From the NCBI GenBank assembly GCA_002344075.1, contig DDTM01000063.1, positions 1-59,935 of the forward strand: a DNA stretch of 59,935 bases, in the 5' to 3' direction. A program made the position numbers and the translations under genes. Shown here piece by piece: positions 8,935 through 18,218 of this stretch. The notes under the pieces are model-generated. The model did no database searches. It worked only from the letters and a program-made list of their open reading frames with translations, and was not told the DNA's origin. The stretch is from Bacteroidetes bacterium UBA2364 (GTDB lineage: Bacteria > Bacteroidota > Rhodothermia > Rhodothermales > UBA2364). The stretch's first letter is position 1. Every line of letters starts with the position of its first letter.

Positions 8935-9928
8935 CTTTTACCGTCGTTTTTCGTTGTCCCTTGAGCCATAGGAGGGTTATAGCCACAAAAATAAACAGAC
9001 CTGTTCCTCCAATCATAAAGAATATCAGATTTCTGTTCTGAATAGGTCTATTGGATTTAGGGCGGTTCGATTCTTTAATTTGTTCACTGGGCCGAAAATC
9101 CTGAGAACGGAATACTGATTTCAACAAGGCGGGAGCGCTCACCTTTCCGTCCGAATATACATACTCTGGCAGGGTGGCTAACGTAAAGAATTGCTTCTTT
9201 TGGCTCGCAGAGAATCGGGGGTCTGCCTTACGGTTAATGGTATCAAGATGACGGTAAACAAGTGGGAAATTCCAGTTTGGGTTTAAATTAACGGGTTTGC
9301 CATTTTGCCAGCCGAATACATTAAAAAACCAGTAGGAATGTACATCGGGAGAGCCGGCATCCATCACATTCGTATGGCTACCCACCACCATTTCAAAGCT
9401 TCCATCTCCATCCATGTCTCGGAAGAGGCCATAAGTTTCATCGGGCAACATATTGGTAAATCGGTGCAGCTCAAAGGTGTTCTCAACTTTTTGTAATAGC
9501 ACCAACACCCATCGCCAATTGGCGGCAAGTCCGTTTCCTCCGGTGGCAAAAGTCAAGACCACGTCTTTTAGCCCGTCTTTATTCAGGTCTACCATTTCTA
9601 CGCCTTCGGCATAGTGGGGAATAAAGTCCGATAAAAATGACTGGAAAACCACTTCCTCACCTTTGGCAATGGTCAACATATGCACAACAGAGTCTGGATT
9701 TATCTCTGCCTCCATTAGTTGAACCATTCCACCTTCATCATCCGCAAAAAGAGCGGGTAAAAACGTGACCAAACGACCTGCTTCCTTCCCAGTTTCTATC
9801 CGTTTCAAGCTAAAAGTTTCAAACAGCGGCACAGGTTTTGTGTCAAATGCATAAGAATTAGTCTGTGCAAGAATACTGGTTGGTGTGGGTATAAAAAAAG
9901 CCAGCGTCCACAAGCAAGTTTTTATCAT
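8924..9928 (-). CDS. Secreted/anchored FG-GAP (VCBS)-repeat-like protein
   Basis: A 334-residue exported protein of unknown role. After a signal peptide (ending ILAQ) come two calcium-binding-type repeat cores, DLNKDGLKDVVLTF and DMDGDGSFEMVVGS, typical of FG-GAP/VCBS propeller blades. A single membrane helix near the C-terminus (FFMIGGTGLFIFVAITLLW) is followed by a short basic tail, so the protein is probably anchored with its repeats outside the cytoplasm. I use the second in-frame ATG (9928), which gives a standard signal peptide; an ATG at 9940 adds four residues. It overlaps folB by 11 bp and lies 92 bp after pdxA. I know of no folate-related role for such a protein. Confidence 0.75.
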   Translation of the reverse strand: MIKTCLWTLAFFIPTPTSILAQTNSYAFDTKPVPLFETFSLKRIETGKEAGRLVTFLPALFADDEGGMVQLMEAEINPDSVVHMLTIAKGEEVVFQSFLSDFIPHYAEGVEMVDLNKDGLKDVVLTFATGGNGLAANWRWVLVLLQKVENTFELHRFTNMLPDETYGLFRDMDGDGSFEMVVGSHTNVMDAGSPDVHSYWFFNVFGWQNGKPVNLNPNWNFPLVYRHLDTINRKADPRFSASQKKQFFTLATLPEYVYSDGKVSAPALLKSVFRSQDFRPSEQIKESNRPKSNRPIQNRNLIFFMIGGTGLFIFVAITLLWLKGQRKTTVKDDM

Positions 9929-10020
9929 ATAATTTTCCATTTATTTACATCAAACAAAAAACAAGGCCTTCATTCCCGATACTCCATGTACGCATTGATA
10001 GTCTGTCTTTGGCCAAAGGA

Positions 10021-10986
10021 TTAAGAATTGTATTTCTTTCTTTTTCTCACCAAATCCAAAGCCAACAAAATGGCATCTTTCATACTTTCAGGATTAGCAA
10101 TTCCTTTTCCAGCAATCCCAAAGGCCGTTCCATGATCGGGCGAGGTGCGGATAATGGGCAAGCCCGCCGTAAAATTTACACCACGCTCAAAGGCTATGGT
10201 CTTAAATGGGATCAAGCCCTGATCATGATACATGGCCAAAACAGCATCGTATTGCTTCCAGCGTCGGGTGGCAAAAAAGCCATCTGAGGGATAAGGTTCA
10301 GAAACGAAAAAACCTTTTTCACGAGCAATCGCAAGGGCAGGGCGTATGATATCTATCTCTTCCAGACCAATCATCCCCCCATCTCCGGCATGTGGATTAA
10401 GCCCGAGCACTGCTATTTTGGGGCTTAGTATTCCAAAATCGTTCATCAAACTGTGATGAATGATACGGATTTTATCCAACAACGCTTCTTCATGTATGTT
10501 TTCGGTGACCTTAGAAACGGGTAGATGGGTTGTCACCAACCCTACCCGCAAATCATCACACACCAACATCATGGTCAAGTCTTTTACTCCGATACGGGCT
10601 GCAATAAATTCAGTATGTCCGGGTATGGCATATCCAGCCAACCCAATCGCTTCTTTAGAGATGGGTGCGGTCACCATTGCATCTGCCTTTCCGGCGATAC
10701 ACCAATCAATGGCCGTTTCAACCGCTTTCATACTAAGTGTACCAGCAACGGCGTTCGTCATGCCCCAGTCTAAAACAGGGTTTTCGGAAGGGATGTCATG
10801 TATTTTAAAAGAAACGGGCAAAGAAAAGTGTACGGCATGGGCTTTTACCATTTCGGCGTTTCCGATCACCACAACTTCGATAGGTGGTTTGAGATTTAAT
10901 TCCGACAATGCCTTTAACAGCACCTCCAATCCAATGCCATTGGGATCACCCATTGTAAGGGCAAGGGTTGTTTTAGCTTCAATCAT
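10021..10986 (-). CDS. pdxA: 4-hydroxythreonine-4-phosphate dehydrogenase
   Basis: NAD-dependent enzyme of the DXP-dependent pyridoxal phosphate pathway, oxidising 4-phosphohydroxy-L-threonine, a product of SerC. At 321 residues it is family length. It has the signature ALTMGDPNGIGLEVLLKAL, and the metal-binding histidines are visible in GYAIPGHTEF, LGLNPHAGDGGMIG and AMYHDQGLIPFK. With serC at the left edge this indicates that the organism makes B6 through the DXP route. The gene is within the minus-strand run between the GWxTD-like gene and the FG-GAP-like gene. Confidence 0.96.
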   Translation of the reverse strand: MIEAKTTLALTMGDPNGIGLEVLLKALSELNLKPPIEVVVIGNAEMVKAHAVHFSLPVSFKIHDIPSENPVLDWGMTNAVAGTLSMKAVETAIDWCIAGKADAMVTAPISKEAIGLAGYAIPGHTEFIAARIGVKDLTMMLVCDDLRVGLVTTHLPVSKVTENIHEEALLDKIRIIHHSLMNDFGILSPKIAVLGLNPHAGDGGMIGLEEIDIIRPALAIAREKGFFVSEPYPSDGFFATRRWKQYDAVLAMYHDQGLIPFKTIAFERGVNFTAGLPIIRTSPDHGTAFGIAGKGIANPESMKDAILLALDLVRKRKKYNS

Positions 10987-11040
10987 AGTAAAGCAAGCTG
11001 AATCAGGCCCGTACCGCTTGTAAATAAGCGCCCAAGACCA

Positions 11041-12423
11041 TCACTTCAAGAGTACAAATGGATCAAGGCTTGAGGCCGCTTCAAAAACAAATTTCTGGCC
11101 ATTAGGATATTCCCAAATTTCCCTCACCCCGCCACTATCTGGCAAAACCCGATATGTTTTTACCGGAGGGCCTTTTGTAATATAAATTCGGGCACGGTCG
11201 CCTTGCATCCCATCTAATTCCTTGGCTCCAACTTGAAAAGCAGTAGCGGCATAGTCCACTCTTGCAAAATATTCGGCCATTAACTCATTAAAAGGCGTTT
11301 CTGGTGACGGATCTTTGGCCTTCCACCATACACGAAAGCGTTCGGCCCTTTCCGAGGTATTGCCCCGTTTTAGCTGTCTGAGTTCATCTTTATCCACAAT
11401 AAACTTCATGCTTTCTAAGGCTACATCTAAGTTTAACAAAGACATAGGCATATCACGCCAAAGTGTGGAAAAGATATAATGGGTTTTGCTAGTAGGTGTT
11501 TCCAATACCACCGCATAATGTCCATCCTCTAATAAACGAGCTTGTAATGGAACTATAGCCATTTTTTGATCTCCGGAAGTGATCTCAAAACCGGAATCTA
11601 CGGGTCGAACATTACCAAGGCTTAACCATTTCTCGACTTCCCCTTTCGCCACCTCCTTTGTCTCGGCAGGTAGTGGCATATCGGCACGATCAGTAAGTGG
11701 TTTCATCCGTTCAGGATTGTCGTTGTCTTGAATACCAAGTCCGAGGCGTCTTCCTGTACGGCTGTCGTTTCTGTCCCGAATATCTCGTTCTTGAATCCGT
11801 TGCATGACTTTATCAGGAATCCGAAGTAATTTCCAATGCAGCGTTTTTGTGTTTGCGAAAACGGCCAAAAGGGCATCTGCGCCAAAAGACGCATTTCCGG
11901 AAAGGTTTTGGATCAAGAAACTATGTTCGGCATAATCTTTAAGGAGGAAGGGCCTTCCAATCTGGTCCGCTGCTGAAAAATCGGGCAAGTTTATGGATCG
12001 CCACATTCCCGGCTGGTCATTCAAGATCATTCGCCACGCATAAACGCCTGGTTCTGCCTTAAAGTGAACCACACCCGTGAGGTCTTTTAATTTATCTTTT
12101 GTTTCTTCGAAGGAAGAAGCATATTTTTGGGTTGTCCAATTCTGATCGGTTACTCGTCGCCCATCTTTATACAACTCTACGTTGACTTTAACCTCCGTAA
12201 TAAAAGCCTCCGCCCCTTCGGCTTCTCGGTTTCGGGAAAACACGAGACGATCATAGGGTAACCGAAAGAAGATGGCCAGTCCGGTTTGACTTTCAGTTGG
12301 ATAAACGATGGCTTCGTTGAATACCCTGCTCATACTGGGCATCAGCATAGGTACACGGGCTTGCTGTGCCATTGCAAAAACTGGCAATAACAAGAGGGTA
12401 TAAATGATCACTTTTTTAAGCAT
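11041..12423 (-). CDS. Exported GWxTD-domain-like protein
   Basis: A 460-residue exported protein with a clear signal peptide (MLKKVIIYTLLLLPVFAMAQ). I start it at the ATG at 12423; the frame runs open into pepA, but the extension is not signal-like. The C-terminal ~110 residues match the GWxTD domain layout: FRVWWKAKDPSPETPFNELMAEYFARVDYA, then a variant core ELDGMQGDRARIYITKGPP, then REIWEYPNGQKFVFE. The namesake G-W-x-T-D is replaced by G-M-Q-G-D. GWxTD proteins are widespread in Bacteroidota, Acidobacteria and relatives, with no firmly assigned function. Confidence 0.8.
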   Translation of the reverse strand: MLKKVIIYTLLLLPVFAMAQQARVPMLMPSMSRVFNEAIVYPTESQTGLAIFFRLPYDRLVFSRNREAEGAEAFITEVKVNVELYKDGRRVTDQNWTTQKYASSFEETKDKLKDLTGVVHFKAEPGVYAWRMILNDQPGMWRSINLPDFSAADQIGRPFLLKDYAEHSFLIQNLSGNASFGADALLAVFANTKTLHWKLLRIPDKVMQRIQERDIRDRNDSRTGRRLGLGIQDNDNPERMKPLTDRADMPLPAETKEVAKGEVEKWLSLGNVRPVDSGFEITSGDQKMAIVPLQARLLEDGHYAVVLETPTSKTHYIFSTLWRDMPMSLLNLDVALESMKFIVDKDELRQLKRGNTSERAERFRVWWKAKDPSPETPFNELMAEYFARVDYAATAFQVGAKELDGMQGDRARIYITKGPPVKTYRVLPDSGGVREIWEYPNGQKFVFEAASSLDPFVLLK

Positions 12424-12485
12424 ATCAGGATTACATTTTGGGAAACGAACACTTGCTGAAGAGGCCGCAAGAAGCAGGCGTGGGG

Positions 12486-14018
12486 TTACGCCAGCTCGGC
12501 TTGTTCGCTTATTTCTGGTTTGGCATCGGCCTGCTGCACCCTCATCCGAAGGAACTCGATGAGTAACTTGGTACCAAAACCTGTTCCACCCGCCGGCTGA
12601 TAATGTCTCGGTGTCGCAATCCAAGCCGGACCCGCAATGTCCACATGAACCCACGGATAATTGGTGAAATGCTCCAGAAACTTTCCTGCAGTGATGGTTC
12701 CAGCAGCCGGGCCACCCACGTTTTTCAAGTCCGCAACGGTACTTTTAACCAAGTCTCCAAATGCTGGAAACATGGGTAAGGGATGCACCCAATCGCCGGA
12801 GCGCATACCTGCTTCCTGAAGCAATGTCAGGCGCTCTTGGGCCTTAGCGTCTTCATTGGTCATGATGCCTGCCACAAAATTCCCCAACGCCACCACCTGT
12901 GCTCCGGTAAGTGTGGCAATATCTATGACCAATTCAGGATCATATTGTTGGGCCCAGCTCAATGCATCCGCCAAAATCATGCGACCCTCGGCATCCGTAT
13001 TCAACACTTCTACCGTCATCCCATTGTGCATCCGGATGACATCTCCGGGTACGTAGGCATTTCCGCTAGGGCGGTTATCCGTGGCGGGAATTAAGCCAAT
13101 AACCTGAAGGGGTAAATCCATCCGTGAGAGGGCCTGAAACGTCGCAATTACTGCTGCTGCTCCCGACATATCACATTTCATATGGTCCATCGAATCCTTG
13201 GTGGGCTTCAGTGAAAGGCCCCCTGTGTCATACACAACGCCTTTCCCCACGAGAACCAATGGTTTCTCATTCAACGCTTTTTCAGGCTTCCATTCTAAGA
13301 TCATGAAGGCGGGTGGTTCGGGACTTCCAAGATTGACCGCCAAAAGTCCACCAAATTTTTCGGCTTCAATTCGTTTTTTTTCCCAAATTTCTATGTTAAA
13401 CCCCCACTTTTGGGCATCTTCCCTTGCCTCGTTTGCTAAAATATGTGGTGTTTTTTCATTAGGTGATAAGTTAACCAAGTCTCTCGCCCTACAAACCGCT
13501 TCGGCCACAACCTTACCTGCTTCGGCACCTTTTTTTGCAGCGTTAGGTTGTGATTTTGTCCAAATACCCAATTGTTTAGGGGCAAAAAGCACTTCTTTTT
13601 TTGAGGTTTTATAGCGGTCAAATTGATACAATGCCAACAGCAACCCCTCTGTCAAGGCCTGAGAAACATCCGCCGTTTCCAAGAAGCACCCCGGCAGGGC
13701 CATTGTCACTTTTGCCGCACCTACATTCCGAACAACCGCAGCGCTAGCCGCTATTCCCTGACGTATAGACTCCATCGTCGCGTCGGATGTTTTGCCAAAA
13801 CCCATTAACAACAAACGCTTGGCACGCCCTTCGGTCGGATACAGCAATTGGGTTTGCCCTTTCTGCCCAGAAAAATCTTTCGCCGCCGCTTCGAGGGTCT
13901 GGCCAAACTTCTTGACCCATTTCGCCAGCTTATCGGCGCTATCCTCTTCAAATAAAGGCAAAATCAATACATCAGAACTTATTGTTTGTAAAGCATTTAC
14001 ATGTATCTTTAACTTCAT
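12486..14018 (-). CDS. pepA: Cytosol (leucyl) aminopeptidase, M17 family
   Basis: Di-metal aminopeptidase that removes N-terminal residues from peptides, 510 residues as expected. The C-terminal catalytic domain has the metal and active-site blocks LVGKGVVYDTGGLSLKP, HMKCDMSGAAAV and the M17 signature NTDAEGRMILADAL; ATLTGAQVVALG follows. The N-terminal macro-like domain is more divergent, as usual. The start gives MKLKIHVNALQ. The gene lies 33 bp after uppP on the same strand. Confidence 0.95.
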   Translation of the reverse strand: MKLKIHVNALQTISSDVLILPLFEEDSADKLAKWVKKFGQTLEAAAKDFSGQKGQTQLLYPTEGRAKRLLLMGFGKTSDATMESIRQGIAASAAVVRNVGAAKVTMALPGCFLETADVSQALTEGLLLALYQFDRYKTSKKEVLFAPKQLGIWTKSQPNAAKKGAEAGKVVAEAVCRARDLVNLSPNEKTPHILANEAREDAQKWGFNIEIWEKKRIEAEKFGGLLAVNLGSPEPPAFMILEWKPEKALNEKPLVLVGKGVVYDTGGLSLKPTKDSMDHMKCDMSGAAAVIATFQALSRMDLPLQVIGLIPATDNRPSGNAYVPGDVIRMHNGMTVEVLNTDAEGRMILADALSWAQQYDPELVIDIATLTGAQVVALGNFVAGIMTNEDAKAQERLTLLQEAGMRSGDWVHPLPMFPAFGDLVKSTVADLKNVGGPAAGTITAGKFLEHFTNYPWVHVDIAGPAWIATPRHYQPAGGTGFGTKLLIEFLRMRVQQADAKPEISEQAELA

Positions 14019-14051
14019 TAATATATTGGTTTAACAGATTGAAACAATCTT

Positions 14052-14885
14052 TTATTGTGCCACAACGCCAAAATAGAGCAATACCAACAATCCTAAGACA
14101 ATTCGATAATATCCAAAGGATTGAAAGTCGTGATGGGTAATGTAACGCATTAAAAAAGCAACTACGGCATACGCAACAAAGAAGGATACAACAAAGCCAA
14201 CCCCCAGCACGAGATACTCAAAACCACCAATTGCTACGCCAGATTTCAATAGTTTAAGAAAGGCATATCCGGAAGCCGCCGCCATTGTAGGAATCGCCAA
14301 AAAAAACGAAAACTCCGCTGCCACTACCCGCGACGTACCCAATAACATGGCGCCGATGATGGTTGCAGCAGAACGTGAAGTACCGGGAATCATCGCAATG
14401 CATTGAATAAGCCCGATCATGAGTACCATTTTTAATGAAAGATCGGCTACATCATTAATAGTGGCCTCTTTATGACGTCGCTCAAGCCAAATCAACACGA
14501 TTCCCCAGAAAATGAGGGCGATAGAGACCGTAACCGGATTGGTAAAATGCGATTCAATATAGTCGTGCGCAAAAAAACCAATAGCCAATGCCGGAATCAC
14601 TCCAATGACTGCCTTAAGCCAAATAGAATACGTTTCTTGTTTTTGCTGATCAGATTTTGAGGAAGAAAACGGCCATAATTTATGCCAGAAGTACAGAATA
14701 ACAGAAAAAATAGCGCCTAACTGGATGATTACATCGAAGGCAAAAGCGAACGATTCGTTTCCAAAAACACCGGGATGCCCAAACAAAGAACCAACCAAAA
14801 TGAGGTGTCCTGTCGAGGATATAGGCAGAAATTCGGTAACACCTTCTACTATGCCCAGTAGAATGGCCATTAAAATGTCATACAT
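14052..14885 (-). CDS. uppP: Undecaprenyl-diphosphatase (BacA family)
   Basis: Inner membrane phosphatase that recycles undecaprenyl pyrophosphate to the monophosphate lipid carrier for peptidoglycan and surface polysaccharide synthesis. The family motifs LGIVEGVTEFLPISSTGHLIL at the N-terminus and IPGTSRSAATI in the middle, together with about eight hydrophobic helices, identify it. I use the ATG at 14885 (277 residues); a TTG at 14894 would add three residues. It is followed 33 bp later by pepA and preceded by a terC-like gene. Confidence 0.94.
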   Translation of the reverse strand: MYDILMAILLGIVEGVTEFLPISSTGHLILVGSLFGHPGVFGNESFAFAFDVIIQLGAIFSVILYFWHKLWPFSSSKSDQQKQETYSIWLKAVIGVIPALAIGFFAHDYIESHFTNPVTVSIALIFWGIVLIWLERRHKEATINDVADLSLKMVLMIGLIQCIAMIPGTSRSAATIIGAMLLGTSRVVAAEFSFFLAIPTMAAASGYAFLKLLKSGVAIGGFEYLVLGVGFVVSFFVAYAVVAFLMRYITHHDFQSFGYYRIVLGLLVLLYFGVVAQ

Positions 14886-14932
14886 CAGGTTCAATGAAAA
14901 AGGGGGATGTTTCCATCCCCGGAGTTTGTCAA

Positions 14933-15703
14933 TTAATAATTTTGATCAACCGGAACTGGTTCGCGTAGTTCAATTGGTTTAGAACGTTTGCGGAGTCGCA
15001 TATTTAACATCTCCACCCCGAATGCAAAGGCCATAGCAAAGTACAAATATCCTTTATCTATGTGGCTGTGGTGCATGGATTCGAGACCTTCGAAGAAAAG
15101 CATAAACCCAACCAGAACCAAGAAGGACAGTGCCAACATTTTAAGGGTGGGGTGCTGGTGGATAAAACTGCTGATCCGTTCTGCAAAGACGAACATCACG
15201 ACCATGGCAATGATCACCGCTACCATCATAATTTCCACATGTTTCGCCAAGCCAACAGCCGTGATCATACTGTCAAATGAAAAAACGAGATCAACAAGAA
15301 TGATTTGGCCCATAATGGCCCCGAAAGCCGCTTTTTTTCCCGTTCCTGACTGACTGTGATGCTCCTCCCCCTCCAGTTTATTATGGATTTCAGAAACGGT
15401 TTTAACCAGCAAAAACAAACCTCCTGCCAACATAATCAGATTTCTCAGGCTAAAACCATAACCCAAAATCGAAAACAGTTCCGTATTTCCATTTTGGACT
15501 AGCCAGCCAAGCAATAACAACATGATACAACGAACCAAAATCCCCGCCACCATCCAAATCTGACGCGCTTTTTTCTGATCTTCTTTGGGGAGGCGTCCCA
15601 TGATGATGGAGACGAAAATCACGTTGTCAATACCCAAAACGATCTCCATTACAGCCAGTGTGACCAAGCTGATAAGAGAAGCCATCGAAAACAAATCTTC
15701 CAT
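14933..15703 (-). CDS. TerC-family integral membrane protein
   Basis: A multi-pass membrane protein of 256 residues with the TerC family signature MEIVLGIDNVIFVSIIM in helix 1 and the matching acidic helix motif LVDLVFSFDSMITAVGLA. The conserved aspartates in these two helices are thought to bind metal. TerC/Alx-type proteins export Mn2+ or act during metalation of exported proteins; the tellurium-resistance label is historical. It ends in a basic cytosolic tail. It is the first gene of the long minus-strand run down to 7094. Confidence 0.9.
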   Translation of the reverse strand: MEDLFSMASLISLVTLAVMEIVLGIDNVIFVSIIMGRLPKEDQKKARQIWMVAGILVRCIMLLLLGWLVQNGNTELFSILGYGFSLRNLIMLAGGLFLLVKTVSEIHNKLEGEEHHSQSGTGKKAAFGAIMGQIILVDLVFSFDSMITAVGLAKHVEIMMVAVIIAMVVMFVFAERISSFIHQHPTLKMLALSFLVLVGFMLFFEGLESMHHSHIDKGYLYFAMAFAFGVEMLNMRLRKRSKPIELREPVPVDQNY

Positions 15704-15837
15704 AGTTTAATAATAACGGTTTAGGAAATGGTGAATGCATAAAGAAGGCGCATGATACAAAGTGGTTAAAACGCCCTTGGTAAAAAAGTAAAAAATTATA
15801 CACGGCTACATATACCGTTCGGATTACTTGGAGTCAC

Positions 15838-18114
15838 CTATTCATTAAACCAGAGGTGAGACGGTATCTCACCTCGTTCACCAGCTGGGTTTGTGAACAT
15901 GAGATTCAGATTGGGTGCGCCACTCCAGTTAATCATCAGGAGCCGGAAGTCATGATACCCTACCCCTAAAACCACTTCCAGATTTCCTTTTGCCTGCCCC
16001 CAAGTTTCGTTCATGTGTAAGCGCTCTTTCGACACTTCTAAGACCGAAATATTGTCTGCGGCCAGATGGAATTGGTACTTTCCTGCCTTGGGAGCATAAA
16101 AATAACCTTCATAAACCAATGCAGAACGACCATCTGGAACACCAAATGGGATTTTTATTTTGTCCACAGCACCTTTTTTTACCAAATTATGCGGAGAAAG
16201 TTGATCTTCGGAAGGAAATCCGCCTTTAAAATACCCGTATGCCAAACCGCCAGAAGGCGGCGCAATTTGTTTGCCTGCTATTGGCACAGAAGATCGGATG
16301 CGTACCTTTTGGATCACAGACCCTCTTTTATTGGGGGTAAAGACCCTGGCCATAACCGTTATTCCATAGGCAGGAATGCGAATGGTGATTGGACCAGTGT
16401 ACAAGGAAGAAGCAATGTTTGGCTCCGAACCATCCACCGTATAGCGAATTTCTGCGTTTTGAAGTAGGGATGTGAGTGTTAACACCTCATGCCCTGTTTC
16501 AGAAACCCGGTCCTTTCCAAGCCCCTGCACCATCGGTATATGGTATTGCACATCTTTGGCGTCCAATCGCCTAAAATGTCCTTGCATACGGGCCAAAAAA
16601 TCGGGCCAATTTCGTTGATTGACGGGTGTCCAGAGCACTTCGGCCAAAGCAGACATACGCGGCAAAGCGGCGTACTCCACCCGTTCGGGAGTTTTTAGGT
16701 ATTCGGTCCATACATTGCCTTGTGCCCCCAGAATGTGTTTGGCTTCTTCTGCGTTAAGGTCGGCTGGAATAGGTTCGTAACCATACACTTTTTCCAGTGT
16801 TGTCATTCCACCAATCATGAGTTCCTCGGCCACTTTATCTCCTTGGTAGTGATCAAAATAACAGTGGGAGCCAGGAGTCATGATGGCATCATGGCCTTCT
16901 TTTGCGGCTGCGATACCGCCTTCCACACCTCGCCACGACATCACCGTTGCATTAGGGGAAAGTCCACCTTCTAAAATCTCGTCCCACCCAATCAGGGAAC
17001 GGCCTTTAGCATTTAAAAACTTTTCTATCCGGCGGATGAAATAGCTTTGAAGTTCATGTTCATCTTTAAGTCCTTCTTTTTGCATCAATGCTTGCGCTCC
17101 GGCATGTGCCTTCCAATGGTCTTTGGGTACTTCATCGCCTCCAATGTGGATGTATTTGGAGGGAAAAAGAGAAATCACCTCCGTTAAGACATCTTCCAAA
17201 AATGAAAAAGTGACGTCGCTTGGACAAAAAACGTCTTTAGAAACACCCCACGTGGTCATGGGTTTTATTTGTTTACCAGTACAGCCCAATTCAGGATAGG
17301 CCGCTATTGCTGCTTGCGAATGGCCCGGCATTTCTATTTCAGGAATGATCGTTACATATCGGCTTTGGGCATAAGCCACAACTTCTTTGATTTGCTCTTG
17401 CGTATAAAAACCGCCATAGCGTTTTCCATCATAAACTTCGGAGCCAGCGGCATGTCCGATAACGGTTTCATCTCGCCATGAAGCCACTTCCGTCAACTTT
17501 GGGTATTTTTTAATCTCGATACGCCATCCTTGGTCTTCCGTAAGGTGCCAATGGAAGGTATTCATTTTGTGTAGGGCGATCAGGTCTATGTATTTTTTAA
17601 TAAAACTGACAGGCATAAAGTGCCGCCCAACATCGAGGTGCATACCCCTATAAGCAAAACGAGGACGATCGAAAATCTGAACCGCCGGAACAACAGGACG
17701 TTCTCCGCCAGGCTTGGGTGGCAAAAGTTGAAGCAAAGACTGAATGCCATAGAACAAACCATTTTCGGTTGCAGCTTCAATCTGAACACCCGTCTCATTA
17801 GATTTTAAAGTATATCCTTCGTACCCTAAGTTTATTTTTGTGCCATTGAGTGTAAGTTCAATCAGCCCCGTTGACGGACCAGCCGTTTCACCAATCCGGA
17901 TCCCCGTTTGGGTCTGTATCTGTTGTACTACATACGAGGTCAAAGGCGTCTCGCCGGTAAAGCCAGATGCCATAACCCCAACTCGGTTGGTAATGGCAAA
18001 TCCATTGTCCGATTGTACCTGAATAGAAGATGGTTTGGGAATGATGCTCACGTTTTGTGCTTGCATTAAAACTGGAAAAATGACCAGTATAAGGGTTAGG
18101 AGGATGTATTTCAT
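15838..18114 (-). CDS. Secreted beta-N-acetylhexosaminidase, GH20
   Basis: Exo-acting hexosaminidase that releases terminal GlcNAc/GalNAc from chitin oligomers or glycans. The start at 18114 gives a clean signal peptide ending LMQAQ; the open frame upstream lacks one. A GH20b domain (about 25-150) precedes the GH20 barrel, with WHLTEDQGWRIEIKKYP, VTIIPEIEMPGHSQAA and the catalytic Asp-Glu pair in IHIGGDEVPK (about residues 324-325). A chitobiase-type C-terminal domain (IRYTVDGSEPNIASSLYTGPI region) follows. The last ~130 residues form a PA14-like beta module (YEGYFYAPKAGKYQFHLAADN), probably for glycan binding. At 758 residues it is typical for this architecture. Confidence 0.93.
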   Translation of the reverse strand: MKYILLTLILVIFPVLMQAQNVSIIPKPSSIQVQSDNGFAITNRVGVMASGFTGETPLTSYVVQQIQTQTGIRIGETAGPSTGLIELTLNGTKINLGYEGYTLKSNETGVQIEAATENGLFYGIQSLLQLLPPKPGGERPVVPAVQIFDRPRFAYRGMHLDVGRHFMPVSFIKKYIDLIALHKMNTFHWHLTEDQGWRIEIKKYPKLTEVASWRDETVIGHAAGSEVYDGKRYGGFYTQEQIKEVVAYAQSRYVTIIPEIEMPGHSQAAIAAYPELGCTGKQIKPMTTWGVSKDVFCPSDVTFSFLEDVLTEVISLFPSKYIHIGGDEVPKDHWKAHAGAQALMQKEGLKDEHELQSYFIRRIEKFLNAKGRSLIGWDEILEGGLSPNATVMSWRGVEGGIAAAKEGHDAIMTPGSHCYFDHYQGDKVAEELMIGGMTTLEKVYGYEPIPADLNAEEAKHILGAQGNVWTEYLKTPERVEYAALPRMSALAEVLWTPVNQRNWPDFLARMQGHFRRLDAKDVQYHIPMVQGLGKDRVSETGHEVLTLTSLLQNAEIRYTVDGSEPNIASSLYTGPITIRIPAYGITVMARVFTPNKRGSVIQKVRIRSSVPIAGKQIAPPSGGLAYGYFKGGFPSEDQLSPHNLVKKGAVDKIKIPFGVPDGRSALVYEGYFYAPKAGKYQFHLAADNISVLEVSKERLHMNETWGQAKGNLEVVLGVGYHDFRLLMINWSGAPNLNLMFTNPAGERGEIPSHLWFNE

Positions 18115-18218
18115 GGGATATACAGTTTTTTGACGGGGCAAGATACGACCCATTTTGACTCTCCCATCAAAAAATATCTTATCTTTGATAAATGATCTAC
18201 GCACAACTGAAGCGAACA

